DNA of 64,000 nucleotides from the NCBI GenBank assembly GCA_020849725.1, contig JADLAZ010000091.1, positions 1 through 64,000 of the forward strand. The letters run 5' to 3'. Shown piece by piece: positions 43,623 to 51,600 of this stretch. This DNA comes from Chloroflexota bacterium. GTDB lineage: Bacteria; Chloroflexota; Chloroflexia; Thermomicrobiales; JADLAZ01. Position 1 is the stretch's first letter; each line of letters starts with the position of its first letter. Both the position numbers and the translations under genes were made by a program. The notes below the pieces were generated by a model, which was not told the DNA's origin, did not search any database, and saw nothing but the letters and a program-made list of their open reading frames with translations.

Positions 43623-45717
43623 TCGTGCCGGTTTCCGTCACCAGCGCGATCAGGTCGTCGGCGAGCGCCTCGGGGGCGGGGACGGGGCGGCGGCGGGCCA
43701 GCGCTGCCAGAAAGCGCGGTGGGTCAAACTGCTCGACCAGGGTGCGCTGGCGCAGCGACAGCGGCAGCAGGTGGTGATAGGGGCCAAGCTCCAGCAGCGA
43801 CTCGTACCGGTGCGCTGAGGCGTGGAGATGGCGGACCACCTGCTCCTCGCTCCAGGTCGGCAGTGTGGCGGGGGCGTCGGGCAGGCTCAGGCACAGGCCG
43901 GGCTGCCGCGTCGGCCGCACGGCGATGTGGGGGCGCAGCAGATCGAGCGCGACGCGGCCATAGCGGTCGCCGAGCCAGTGGAACCACCACCAGCGGCCAT
44001 CCGGGGCCGGCACGCACGGTGCGGCGTCGGCCGGCAGGCCCAGCAGCGGTGGCAGCCGCTGGGCCAGGTCTTCGCTCAGCAGCGGACGCGCGGAGCGGTA
44101 CGGCAGCCGGCGGGCCGGCGCGGGCCGTTGATCCGCCGCGATCCAGAGCGCCTCGCCATCGTACCAGGTGATGCTGACGGGGCGACCCTCCAGCGTCAGG
44201 TGTTCCTGAGTCAGCCAGTAGGCGTCGCCATGGGCGACCGTCTGCTGGGTGTGCTGGTCGCGGATGTCGATGGCGCGCTCCGTCGTCTGGATATTGCTGT
44301 AGATGCTGAGCGGGACGTGCCGCCGCGCCTGCAGGTCGTACAGGTGGTTCAACTTCGCCCCGGCCCGCCACTCTCCCGGCCGTCCTGGAGCGAGGTAGGC
44401 GCGCTGCTGCAGCCCGCCAACGATCTCCGCGACCGCGGCGGAGTCGAGCAAGCCGGCGAACAGCGCCGTCAGTTCGGCCAGCCGCACGGCCCCGGTCGGA
44501 CTCTGCTTGATGAGGCTGAAGATCTGTTGCACCGCGACCGATGGGCGGAAGCAGACCGCGCCGGCTGGCGCGGGCGTCGCGTCGTCGACCAGCGCCGCGA
44601 ACAGCAGCCGTTCGAGTGGGTCGCGCGCGAAGCAGGCGACCTGGCCGGCGCGCCGGCGCCGGTTGCCGCGTCCAATGCGCTGGACGAAGGCGGCGCCATC
44701 GCCAGGTGGTCCGATCAGCAGCACGACGTCGATCGCGCCGATGTCGACGCCCAGCTCCAGCGTGCTGCTGGCGAAGCAGATCGCCACCTCGGCGGCGGCG
44801 AACTGCTGCTCGATCTCGCGCCGGCGCCGGGCTTCGATGTTGGAGTAGTGGACGAAGACCGCCGCGCCGAAGGGTGAATCCGCCCGCGTGGCGGCGGCGT
44901 AGGCTTCGACCTCGGCGCGGCTGTTGCAGAAGGCCAGCGCCTTGCGCCAGCCACGGGCGCGGAAGCCGGCCAGGTAGACCCGCAGCGCCCCGGCGTCGTC
45001 CGGCGCGAGGTCGATCTGCTCTATCGTCAGGGAACGGCGGGCCGGCAGGTGAACGACGCGCGCCCCGGCGAAATAGCGCGCGGCGACGGTGGCCGGGTCG
45101 GCAACGGTCGCTGACAGGGCGACATACTGGAGGGCGTCGTCGGGGGCATCGCCGCGCGCGTGGGCGGCCGCGCGCAGGTGGCGCAGGCGGTTGAGCAGCA
45201 CGCGCAGATGGTCGCCGCGCGGTGTGCCATCGACGAGATGGATCTCGTCGATGACGACAGCCCGCACCTGCGTGAGGAGGGCCGCCCGGCTGGCGAGCAG
45301 CGCGTCGAGCGCCTCGGGAGTCGTCAGCAGCAGGGCCGGCGGCCGGTGGGGGTGGAGACTGTTCTGGTCGCGCGTGCGGATGCCCAGTGTCAGGCCGAGC
45401 GACGCCAGCGGCGGCGCCAGGCGCGCGGCCAGGTCGTTCGCAAGCGCCCGCGTCGGCGTCAGGTAGAGAATGGCCGGGCCGGCCGGCGGCGGATGGATGA
45501 TGAGGACCGGGGGGCAATGGCGCTCGATCAGCGGCGCGACGGCCGCCTCGGTCTTGCCGCTGGCCGTGGCGGCGCAGACGATGACGTTCTCGCCCGCCAG
45601 CACGAGCGGGATCGTCGCCAGCTGCACGTCGGTGAAGGCGCCGTGGCGCTCGAAGAAGGCCGGCCACGCGCGCGGCAGCCGCGCCTTGAGCGCCAGCCTC
45701 TCCTCACGATCGACCAT
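43618..45717 (-). CDS. Lhr/BrxHI-like DEAD/DEAH-box helicase
   Basis: This 699-residue SF2 helicase has a Q-motif-like FTDVQLATIP (28-37), motif I ATASGKTE (50-57), motif Ia TPTRALANDL, motif Ib TTPEALDALL, motif II DEIH (158-161), motif III SATV, then FCNSRAEVEAY, TLELGVDIGAIDVVL and motif VI FVQRIGRGNRR. The C-terminal 300 residues resemble the winged-helix and beta regions of Lhr-type helicases. This is the family called BrxHI in BREX systems. Here it is the last gene of a minus-strand run with two BrxD-like ATPases. It probably unwinds or remodels DNA or RNA-DNA in a defence or repair complex. Only a frameshifted PIN gene intervenes upstream. Confidence 0.9.
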   Translation of the reverse strand: MVDREERLALKARLPRAWPAFFERHGAFTDVQLATIPLVLAGENVIVCAATASGKTEAAVAPLIERHCPPVLIIHPPPAGPAILYLTPTRALANDLAARLAPPLASLGLTLGIRTRDQNSLHPHRPPALLLTTPEALDALLASRAALLTQVRAVVIDEIHLVDGTPRGDHLRVLLNRLRHLRAAAHARGDAPDDALQYVALSATVADPATVAARYFAGARVVHLPARRSLTIEQIDLAPDDAGALRVYLAGFRARGWRKALAFCNSRAEVEAYAAATRADSPFGAAVFVHYSNIEARRRREIEQQFAAAEVAICFASSTLELGVDIGAIDVVLLIGPPGDGAAFVQRIGRGNRRRRAGQVACFARDPLERLLFAALVDDATPAPAGAVCFRPSVAVQQIFSLIKQSPTGAVRLAELTALFAGLLDSAAVAEIVGGLQQRAYLAPGRPGEWRAGAKLNHLYDLQARRHVPLSIYSNIQTTERAIDIRDQHTQQTVAHGDAYWLTQEHLTLEGRPVSITWYDGEALWIAADQRPAPARRLPYRSARPLLSEDLAQRLPPLLGLPADAAPCVPAPDGRWWWFHWLGDRYGRVALDLLRPHIAVRPTRQPGLCLSLPDAPATLPTWSEEQVVRHLHASAHRYESLLELGPYHHLLPLSLRQRTLVEQFDPPRFLAALARRRPVPAPEALADDLIALVTETGTK

Positions 45718-45766
45718 GGCGTCCGTCCCTGGTCATAGTGGTGCTACAGGCTCGGGAGACGGGTCG

Positions 45767-46214
45767 CTACTCACCTGGCGCTGGCCAGGCCACAGCCGCG
45801 TCAGACCAGCCAATGCGGGCGAGGAATGTGTCGATGCCCCAGATCTCGACGCCGTATCCAGCCATGATCGTGCGCAGCTCATCATCAGCCCGCAAGTCGG
45901 CATCGCCCGTGGCGATGGCATCGGCCAGCCCATCGATGGCGGTGGCGAGCACCGGTTGATCGCGCGGGTCACGACAGCGTGGCGGGACCGTCGTGATCGT
46001 GATCATGAGCTGCGTTCCCGGAGTTGTTCCAGCAGTGCCCACGCGTCTCGCTCGGTGATGCGCTGCTTCAGACGGGGACGCTGCCAGACCTGATCCAGTT
46101 CCTCCAGCAAGGCGCTGCTGCCGAGCACAATGAAGCGGTTGGCGTGCCATGCCTGGAGCAGCGGCAGCGGCCGCCGAGCAGCGCTCGGATCCACAGGTTG
46201 GTGTCAACGATCAC
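45767..46214 (-). pseudogene. PIN-domain toxin gene with two frameshifts
   Basis: Three successive frames together read as one PIN-family toxin. Frame one from GTG 46214 gives VIVDTNLWIRALLGG. A one-base shift near 46170 leads to LPLLQAWHANRFIVLGSSALL. A second shift near 46010 leads to PPRCRDPRDQPVLATAID, with the later acidic DADLRADDE. The catalytic acidic residues are split among frames, so no active nuclease can be made unless the shifts are sequencing errors. It lies directly behind, and overlaps, the antitoxin gene in the layout of a PIN toxin-antitoxin pair. Confidence 0.7.
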
Positions 46215-46230
46215 CCTGAGGAGCTGGGGG

Positions 46231-46473
46231 TCATTCGTCGTAGTGACGGACGGCATTGATCTCGGCGCCGATGACCGCATCGCTGATGTCGTCGGCTGGC
46301 TCCCGCTCCGCCAGGCGGCGGATCAACGCCGTGAGGCTGGCGTCGTTGTCGCTCGCGAGCAGGGCCTGGGCGACCTTGAGGCGCGCCGGCTCATCCAGTT
46401 GCCGGATCGCGGCGAGCAACTGGTCGAGCGTCAGGGTGACATCAGCGGTGACGACAATGGTGCGTGCGACCAT
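46231..46473 (-). CDS. Antitoxin-like protein upstream of the PIN gene
   Basis: This 80-residue acidic helical protein starts at ATG 46473 (MVARTIVVTADVTLT) behind GAGAG; a further ATG at 46497 has no site. A short beta strand is followed by LDQLLAAIRQLDEPARLKVAQALLA, a pattern seen in small antitoxins that accompany 'PIN family putative toxin' genes. It ends IGAEINAVRHYDE. The PIN gene behind it is broken, so it may be an orphan. It sits inside the ATPase/helicase operon and is probably co-transcribed. Confidence 0.65.
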   Translation of the reverse strand: MVARTIVVTADVTLTLDQLLAAIRQLDEPARLKVAQALLASDNDASLTALIRRLAEREPADDISDAVIGAEINAVRHYDE

Positions 46474-46533
46474 GCCCGTTCTCTCAACGTGCGCCATGGC
46501 AGCCCATCAGCGAGCCCGATCAATGAGATTGTA

Positions 46534-47952
46534 TCAGGCGGGTCGCTCCACCCGCAGGCCGCGCGCCAGTTCGTCCAGGAGTGTCGCGGGCACGTAGGCC
46601 GCATACAGGTAGAGGAGATCGCAGGCGGTCACGGCCAGCCGGATCAGCTCGCGGATGTTGAGGCGGTGCTGGGCCAGGGCACGCGAGAGCAGGCCGGGCG
46701 TCGCGCGCAGCGTCTCCTCGAAGCGACCGTCGACTGGCGGGTAGGCGTAGCCGTAGGCGATGCTGTGGTAGCGGAGCAGCGTCTGGACAAACTGCGCGAT
46801 GTCGCGCTCGATGAACCGATCGTCGAGCCGGATGATCTGGCTCGGCTTGAGCCACACGTCGACCGGCAGCCGATTCTCGCTCTCCGTCAGCGCGAACAGG
46901 AAGAAGAGGCGCGACTGGCTGGCAAAGGCGACCGGGTACTCGGCGCGAGGGTGATCGGGGATGGTCAGCGGGTCGACGCGACCGGCGGGGCCGAGCGCGG
47001 CATAGATCATGGCCTTGAAGAAGGCGTCGGCTCGATCGCGCTGGTTGGCGCGCAGCAACGAGTAGTGCTCCGACTCGTCGATCAGCACCGCCAGCCCGCT
47101 GTAGCCGAGGAGCGTCGCCAGGTAGCTGAGGCCAGTCAGCAGGTAGCTGTACTGGCGGGCGACGTCGCCGGTGCGGTAGAGGTGCGCCGGCCGCCGCAGG
47201 CAGGTCTTCATCTCGGCGGTGGGGCGTGCCTGGCCGCCGAGCCAGGCGACGATGGCGTCGGCGGCCGACTGACTGCCGCAGTCGGCCAGCGCGCCGAGCG
47301 CCTGGGCGAGTGGACAGGCCGCGCCGCGCGGCGCGCTGGCGACGATCTCGGCCACGGCGGCGGGATGGTCGGGGGCGCGCGCGAGCAACGGCCGCAGCCC
47401 GCGCTCGTCGCTATCGGGATAGCGCAGCGAGTGCGTCAACGCCGCGTAGATCTCGGTGGCCTTGCTCGGTGGCGCCTCGACCAGATCGAGGCTCATCTGG
47501 GCGACCAGGAAGTTCTCGCGCAGCGCGCGTCGCGCCGCCAGGTCGACGAAGTGGCTCTTGCCGAAGCCGTAGTCACCGATGATCGCCTCGACCTCGCCGC
47601 CGCGCTCGCGCGCGCCCTCCAGCGCGCGCTGCAGGCTGACCTGCTCGGCCTCCAGCCCGATCGTCAGGGTCTCGACATCCTGGGCCGGCACGATGCCGAG
47701 CCGCAGCGCCTCCAGCGTCTGACGGGCGCGGAACTGGTCGGTCTCCAGCGTTGCCACGCGTGGCGCGATGGCCGCCCACGCTCCACCGAGTCGTTGCTGC
47801 CAGGCGTCGACCGACTCGGCGGCGAACTCCCGCGCCGGCAGCCGGAAGCGCCGGCCGGTCTCAAACGCGACCTCCCATTCATGGCCGCCCATGTAGGTCT
47901 TGAGCAGCCGGCCCGGCCCGAGTTGTGGATGGACAACGGTTCGGGTTTCCAT
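46534..47952 (-). CDS. BrxD-like (DUF2791) P-loop ATPase with N-terminal Tudor/CarD-like barrel
   Basis: This 472-residue protein starts at ATG 47952. Residues 4-44 (VVHPQLGPGRLLKTYMGG, WEVAFETG, RFRLPAREF) match the small beta barrel that in UvrD/PcrA tails and CarD contacts RNA polymerase. The ATPase core has Walker A GDYGFGKSHF (126-135), Walker B-like AVLIDESEHY (near 287) and a sensor-like FALTESENRL, with conserved 'FASQSRLFF'. DUF2791 ATPases include BrxD of BREX defence. A second family member lies 960 bases upstream in the same operon, and an Lhr-like helicase follows. The pair may form a hetero-oligomeric ring loading the helicase; this is inference. Confidence 0.85.
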   Translation of the reverse strand: METRTVVHPQLGPGRLLKTYMGGHEWEVAFETGRRFRLPAREFAAESVDAWQQRLGGAWAAIAPRVATLETDQFRARQTLEALRLGIVPAQDVETLTIGLEAEQVSLQRALEGARERGGEVEAIIGDYGFGKSHFVDLAARRALRENFLVAQMSLDLVEAPPSKATEIYAALTHSLRYPDSDERGLRPLLARAPDHPAAVAEIVASAPRGAACPLAQALGALADCGSQSAADAIVAWLGGQARPTAEMKTCLRRPAHLYRTGDVARQYSYLLTGLSYLATLLGYSGLAVLIDESEHYSLLRANQRDRADAFFKAMIYAALGPAGRVDPLTIPDHPRAEYPVAFASQSRLFFLFALTESENRLPVDVWLKPSQIIRLDDRFIERDIAQFVQTLLRYHSIAYGYAYPPVDGRFEETLRATPGLLSRALAQHRLNIRELIRLAVTACDLLYLYAAYVPATLLDELARGLRVERPA

Positions 47953-48051
47953 GCGGCGCCTCATCGACCGGCTGCCTACCGACCCCAACGACGAGATTGG
48001 CGCCAACGTCATCGCTTTCAGGCGCCTCATCCGGGACCATCTCGCGGTCAG

Positions 48052-48648
48052 TCACGCCCCCGACTGTGACTCCGTCTCCGTCATTGCCCGTTCAAGCAGA
48101 TCGGTCACACCAAGTTCGGCCGCCCATTCCCGGAGATAGGCACGATCGAGGCCGCCCGCTTGCACGAGGATGATCCCCAGGATGTCGTTCCATTGACGAT
48201 CGGACACCTCGCCACCCATACGATACCAGCGCAGCTTGTGAAGAAGCGTGTCTTCCGGAGAAGATAGTCTGAACTCGCGCTCGGTGATTTCGCCGGCGAG
48301 TGTGCGTGGCGCGCTCCGGCGTTGGACTTCGCGGTCAAACGGTGCGGACTTCTGGATGAAGACGTCGATCTTGATCATCGTTGCGAGATGGATGGCGCTG
48401 AACGATGATCTGCGTGCGATGGCCTCTATGACACTCTCGACCTGGATGAAATAGTCCGCCTCAAGTTGCACGAACAAGCCCGGAACATCGTCCATCTGGA
48501 GATCGGCGATGAGGTCGACATCGATCGTCGATCGCGCCACGCCATGCGTCGAACTGGCGACCGAGCCGCCGATGTAATAGGACACCCCACTCGCTTCAAA
48601 CGCCTCAATGACCGGCAGCATCGCCGCGAAGACGTCAGGCGTGGTCAT
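48052..48648 (-). CDS. Nucleotidyltransferase-fold protein (MNT-like)
   Basis: This 198-residue protein has the minimal nucleotidyltransferase signature: GGSVASSTHGVARSTIDVD gives the GS...DxD metal site, and the third acidic residue is in MIKIDVFI. The C-terminal half (LSSPEDTLLHKLRWYRMGG, SDRQWNDILGIILVQ, YLREWAAELGVTDLL) is typical of a widespread group of stand-alone proteins. Its start overlaps by 4 bases the stop of the 86-residue partner gene. MNT proteins commonly act as antitoxins that AMPylate a HEPN toxin, but the partner here is not an obvious HEPN protein. It is embedded in the ATPase/helicase operon. Confidence 0.82.
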   Translation of the reverse strand: MTTPDVFAAMLPVIEAFEASGVSYYIGGSVASSTHGVARSTIDVDLIADLQMDDVPGLFVQLEADYFIQVESVIEAIARRSSFSAIHLATMIKIDVFIQKSAPFDREVQRRSAPRTLAGEITEREFRLSSPEDTLLHKLRWYRMGGEVSDRQWNDILGIILVQAGGLDRAYLREWAAELGVTDLLERAMTETESQSGA

Positions 48649-48905
48649 CGTCGCTGCCGGCGCGCCAGGTCTACGCGGACCTGCTCGGCCAGCTCCCGGC
48701 CGTAATGGGTGGCGATGAAGATTAAGCCCACCTCCTCCTCGTTGGCATCCGGGTGGCGGCGCCGGATGCCTCCACGGGCGAGTTGCATGACCGTCTGGCT
48801 AAGTGACCGGGCGAGGGCGAAGCGCCGGGCCGGCCCGGCCCGGCGCAGCAGGTCGATCTGGACGCGCTCGACCTCGGGTGGGGTGTCAGACGATTGGATG
48901 CCCAC
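48645..48905 (-). CDS. Small helical partner of the nucleotidyltransferase
   Basis: This 86-residue protein starts at GTG 48905 behind GAGGAG. It is all-helical (PPEVERVQIDLLRRAGPARR, FALARSLSQTVMQLARGG, EEEVGLIFIATHYGREL). This small family is commonly encoded just before nucleotidyltransferases of the type found here, and the two genes overlap (ATGA). The sequence has no signal peptide. The pair looks like a toxin-antitoxin-like unit, but which partner would be toxic is unclear. The HEPN Rx4-6H motif is not convincingly present (RRRHPDA is the closest). Confidence 0.72.
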   Translation of the reverse strand: MGIQSSDTPPEVERVQIDLLRRAGPARRFALARSLSQTVMQLARGGIRRRHPDANEEEVGLIFIATHYGRELAEQVRVDLARRQRR

Positions 48906-48916
48906 GGTGACACTCC

Positions 48917-50215
48917 TCAGTACGGTTGCTGGGCCTGGTCGGCCAGGGTCATCAGCGCGTCGCTCTGGCCGCGAATGGCGGCGATGGCCTCCTCGGCGTC
49001 GAGCGCCCGCTCGCCTTGCTCCTTCTGGCGAAACCACTCCGAGATGAGCGCCTTGATGAAGAGGCGGCGGTGACTGATCGCCAAATAGGCGTTGCGGGCG
49101 GTCTCGGAGAGGGTAGCGATGTTGGCGGCCTGGATACCGGCGTCGAGCCGGGTGGCGTAGGCGATCTCGAAGATGGGCAGCAGCCGGTAGCCGATCTGGG
49201 TCAGCAGCTCGTCGTCGGGCAGGTCCAGCCGCTCCAGGCTGATCTGCGGACTGAATGGGTTGGCGCGCGAGAAGTAGCTCGGCGCCTGGATGCGTTGCTG
49301 GAGGGCCGGGTACTTGGGCACGATATCGGTAATGAAGGCCGGCGGCACGGCATAGACGAACATCGCGCCCGGCAGCTCCTCGCGCGTGCGGTCGATCACC
49401 TCGCGCAGGTTGTCGGTGGCGACCTTCTCCGACCGACCGCCGACGCTCATCATGCGGTCGCCCTCGTCGAAGAGCAGGACCAGCCCGCTGTAGTCGAGCG
49501 CCCGCACGACCTGGCAGAGTGAGCGCAGCATCTTGAAGGCGTTCATCCGGGTGATCTTTTCGGTGACGCCGACCGAGCGCAGGTCGCGCATGTCTTCGGG
49601 GCTGACTTCCTCACCGTGCAGCCAGCGCCGGAGCGCCTCGCGCCGCAGGTCCTGACTGCGCAGCAGGGCGGTGAAGTAGCCCTGGACTGCCTTCTGGTAG
49701 CTGAGGCTATCGACCGGTGTCGTCGCGAGCGTCTGCAGCAGGGCGCGCGCCTCAGGCAGGTCGGCTGCCGACGGGTCGTCCAGATCCAGCCCGTACGGGC
49801 CGATCAGGCGGCGCAGCGTGCCCTCCAGGAAGCGAGTCAGGCCGCGCTCGTCCTCGCCCAGGTCGCCCAGCTCGTGCCAGATCACCGACGCGGCGACGGC
49901 GGCATAGACGCGGCGCTGGTCGTCGTAGGGACTCTCGCGCGGGCTGAGATCGACCTTGCTGACGGCGAAGTTGCGCGCCCAGGCGCGGTCGCGGATGCAG
50001 TACAGAAAGTGCGACTTGCCGCTGCCATAGTCACCGACGACCAGCTTGAAGACCGCCCCGCCATCGGCCAGGTAGGAGCCGAGGTAGTGGGTGTCGATCG
50101 CGTTGAGCAGCGACTCGTTGCCGACGTTGTAGTAGCTGACGCCCTTGGAGACCGGCGTGCCGTACTGGCCCAATCCCTCGATGATCTGGCGCGCGAGTGG
50201 CGGCGCGGGCAGCAT
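48917..50215 (-). CDS. BrxD-like (DUF2791) P-loop ATPase
   Basis: This 432-residue protein starts at ATG 50215 (MLPAPPLARQIIEGLGQYG). Walker A is GDYGSGKSHFLYC (61-73), and Walker B-like LVLLFDEGDRM lies near 250. The DUF2791 hallmarks GNESLLNAIDTHYL, VDLSPRESPYDDQRRVYAAV, DALDYSGL-type and YAVPPAFITDIV are visible. It lacks the N-terminal Tudor-like barrel of the second ATPase (46534-47952). It lies 28 bases after the helical-protein gene, and only 11 bases separate it from the small nucleotidyltransferase partner. With the second ATPase and the helicase it resembles the BrxD/BrxHI portion of BREX without the methylase or PglZ. Confidence 0.85.
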   Translation of the reverse strand: MLPAPPLARQIIEGLGQYGTPVSKGVSYYNVGNESLLNAIDTHYLGSYLADGGAVFKLVVGDYGSGKSHFLYCIRDRAWARNFAVSKVDLSPRESPYDDQRRVYAAVAASVIWHELGDLGEDERGLTRFLEGTLRRLIGPYGLDLDDPSAADLPEARALLQTLATTPVDSLSYQKAVQGYFTALLRSQDLRREALRRWLHGEEVSPEDMRDLRSVGVTEKITRMNAFKMLRSLCQVVRALDYSGLVLLFDEGDRMMSVGGRSEKVATDNLREVIDRTREELPGAMFVYAVPPAFITDIVPKYPALQQRIQAPSYFSRANPFSPQISLERLDLPDDELLTQIGYRLLPIFEIAYATRLDAGIQAANIATLSETARNAYLAISHRRLFIKALISEWFRQKEQGERALDAEEAIAAIRGQSDALMTLADQAQQPY

Positions 50216-50243
50216 GGGCGACGTCCTTTCCGACGGCCGGCGG

Positions 50244-51290
50244 TCAGACGATCTCGATGTCGGCGATGTAGGCGCCGTCATGCGGGCCGGCGCCCTCGAC
50301 GAGCCAGAGGCTGCGCTCGGCGCTGTCGGCCTGCGACTTGGTCGCGACATGGGCGATGACGCGCCGCCGGTCGGCGAGCGCGGCGAAGTCGTAGGCGAAC
50401 TGGGCGCGGCTGTAGTCGACGAAGGCGTGCTTGCTGGGCGCGCTGCGGAAGCCGCGGCCCTGACGCAGCAGGACCAGCTCGAACAGGCAGGCGATGATGT
50501 TGGCGCGCGTGCCAGGGCGCTGCTCGGCCGTGCTCCGGTGGCTGCGCGCCCGGTTGTAAGCCTCCTGGAGCTGCGCCATCCAGCGGTCGGGGTCCTCGTT
50601 GCGGCCGGCGATCGTCTTGGCCGCGGCCTGATAGGCGCGCATGACTGCCTCGACGCTCAGCGGCACCGTCCGGCTCAACTCCTCCTTGCCGTAGCTGATC
50701 GTCGCCTTCCGGCTGACGAAGTTGGCGACGATCTCGAAGCGGCCGATCTCGAAGCGAGGCGGACGGCCGCCCAGCTCCAGGCCGGTGGCCGCGACAGCCT
50801 GGCGGAGGCCGACGCCGAACTCGTCGCCCAGGTGGCGCTCCCCCTCGGCTAGCGCCTGGTCGAGGGCGGGCAGCAGCGCGCCGAGGGCGGTGTCCGGGGT
50901 GCGCACCGCCCGGAGCGCGGCCACTGACCGGCCCAGGCGGATGACGTCGACCGGCTCGGCCTGCAACGCCGTCAGCGCGGCGCGCAGCGCTGCCACCAGG
51001 CCGGTCAGCGCGCGCGCCTCGCGACGCAGCGCCGGCGCCAGCGGGTCGACGACCTCCTCGCGCAGGTGCAGCCCGTCGAGGTGCTGCCGTGCCCGGGTCA
51101 GCGCGCTGTCGGCGTCACCGGCACCGTTGGCGCTGAGCAGCGTCGTGTAGTCGGTCAGGGCGCGGTTGGCCTTGGTGAGCGCGCCGGTCGCGCCCTTCAG
51201 CGTCGCCAGCACCGTGTTGACCGCTCGCAGCCGCTGACTCTGGTCGGTGCGCAGGTGTTCCAGCGCCTCGATCACGGCGTCGTTCGTCAT
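50244..51290 (-). CDS. Helical/coiled-coil protein heading the ATPase-helicase operon
   Basis: This 348-residue protein is of no recognised family. The start is ATG 51290 with GAGGG close upstream. Residues 1-200 are long helices with coiled-coil character (LRTDQSQRLRAVNTVLAT, GALTKANRALTDYTTLL). Residues 205-348 form a compact domain (PPRFEIGRFEIVANFVSR, KATISYGKEEL, ANIIACLFELVLLRQGRG, SKHAFVDYSRAQFAYDF, RRRVIAHVATKSQ) ending in a short beta region. It might be the scaffold or recognition subunit of the module, since it is the first gene and its stop is 28 bases from the first ATPase. There is no nuclease motif that I can see. Confidence 0.7.
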   Translation of the reverse strand: MTNDAVIEALEHLRTDQSQRLRAVNTVLATLKGATGALTKANRALTDYTTLLSANGAGDADSALTRARQHLDGLHLREEVVDPLAPALRREARALTGLVAALRAALTALQAEPVDVIRLGRSVAALRAVRTPDTALGALLPALDQALAEGERHLGDEFGVGLRQAVAATGLELGGRPPRFEIGRFEIVANFVSRKATISYGKEELSRTVPLSVEAVMRAYQAAAKTIAGRNEDPDRWMAQLQEAYNRARSHRSTAEQRPGTRANIIACLFELVLLRQGRGFRSAPSKHAFVDYSRAQFAYDFAALADRRRVIAHVATKSQADSAERSLWLVEGAGPHDGAYIADIEIV

Positions 51291-51565
51291 GGTGTCCCTC
51301 ATCGCGTTGACGGCCGGTCGGCCAGCCGAAGCGCCAGGGCCGCGCCCCGCGCGGTCAGGTGGCGTGCCGCTCGTCGTCAGGTCGAACGGTCGGTCATGCG
51401 GCACGATTGTAGCATGGCGGGCGCACCGAGCGACCTGACGCGCCGAGCGATCGTTCCACCGCCGTGGCCAGCGGAGCCTGGCCTCCGACATGACCTCCAT
51501 TCGACTGGCAGCATCGTCTCGCGCCCGTTAGCATCAGGCTGATGATGACACTGGCCCCGTTCAAC

Positions 51566-51596
51566 CACTCATCACCCATCGCTCATCACTCATCAC
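51566..51596. repeat. GATGAGT-family repeat upstream of the ftsW-type gene
   Basis: Three near-tandem copies of CACTCATCAC-type units lie immediately upstream of the SEDS gene start. They match the family seen at 41631-41698 and 43583-43622, here in a single orientation without the pairing arm. The rest of the 51291-51600 gap shows no gene. Confidence 0.6.
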
Positions 51597-51600
51597 GCCG

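Noticed and set aside
43618..51290. A complete BREX system
   Set aside because: No PglX methylase, PglZ phosphatase, BrxC, BrxA or BrxB is present in the window; only BrxD-like and BrxHI-like members are seen.
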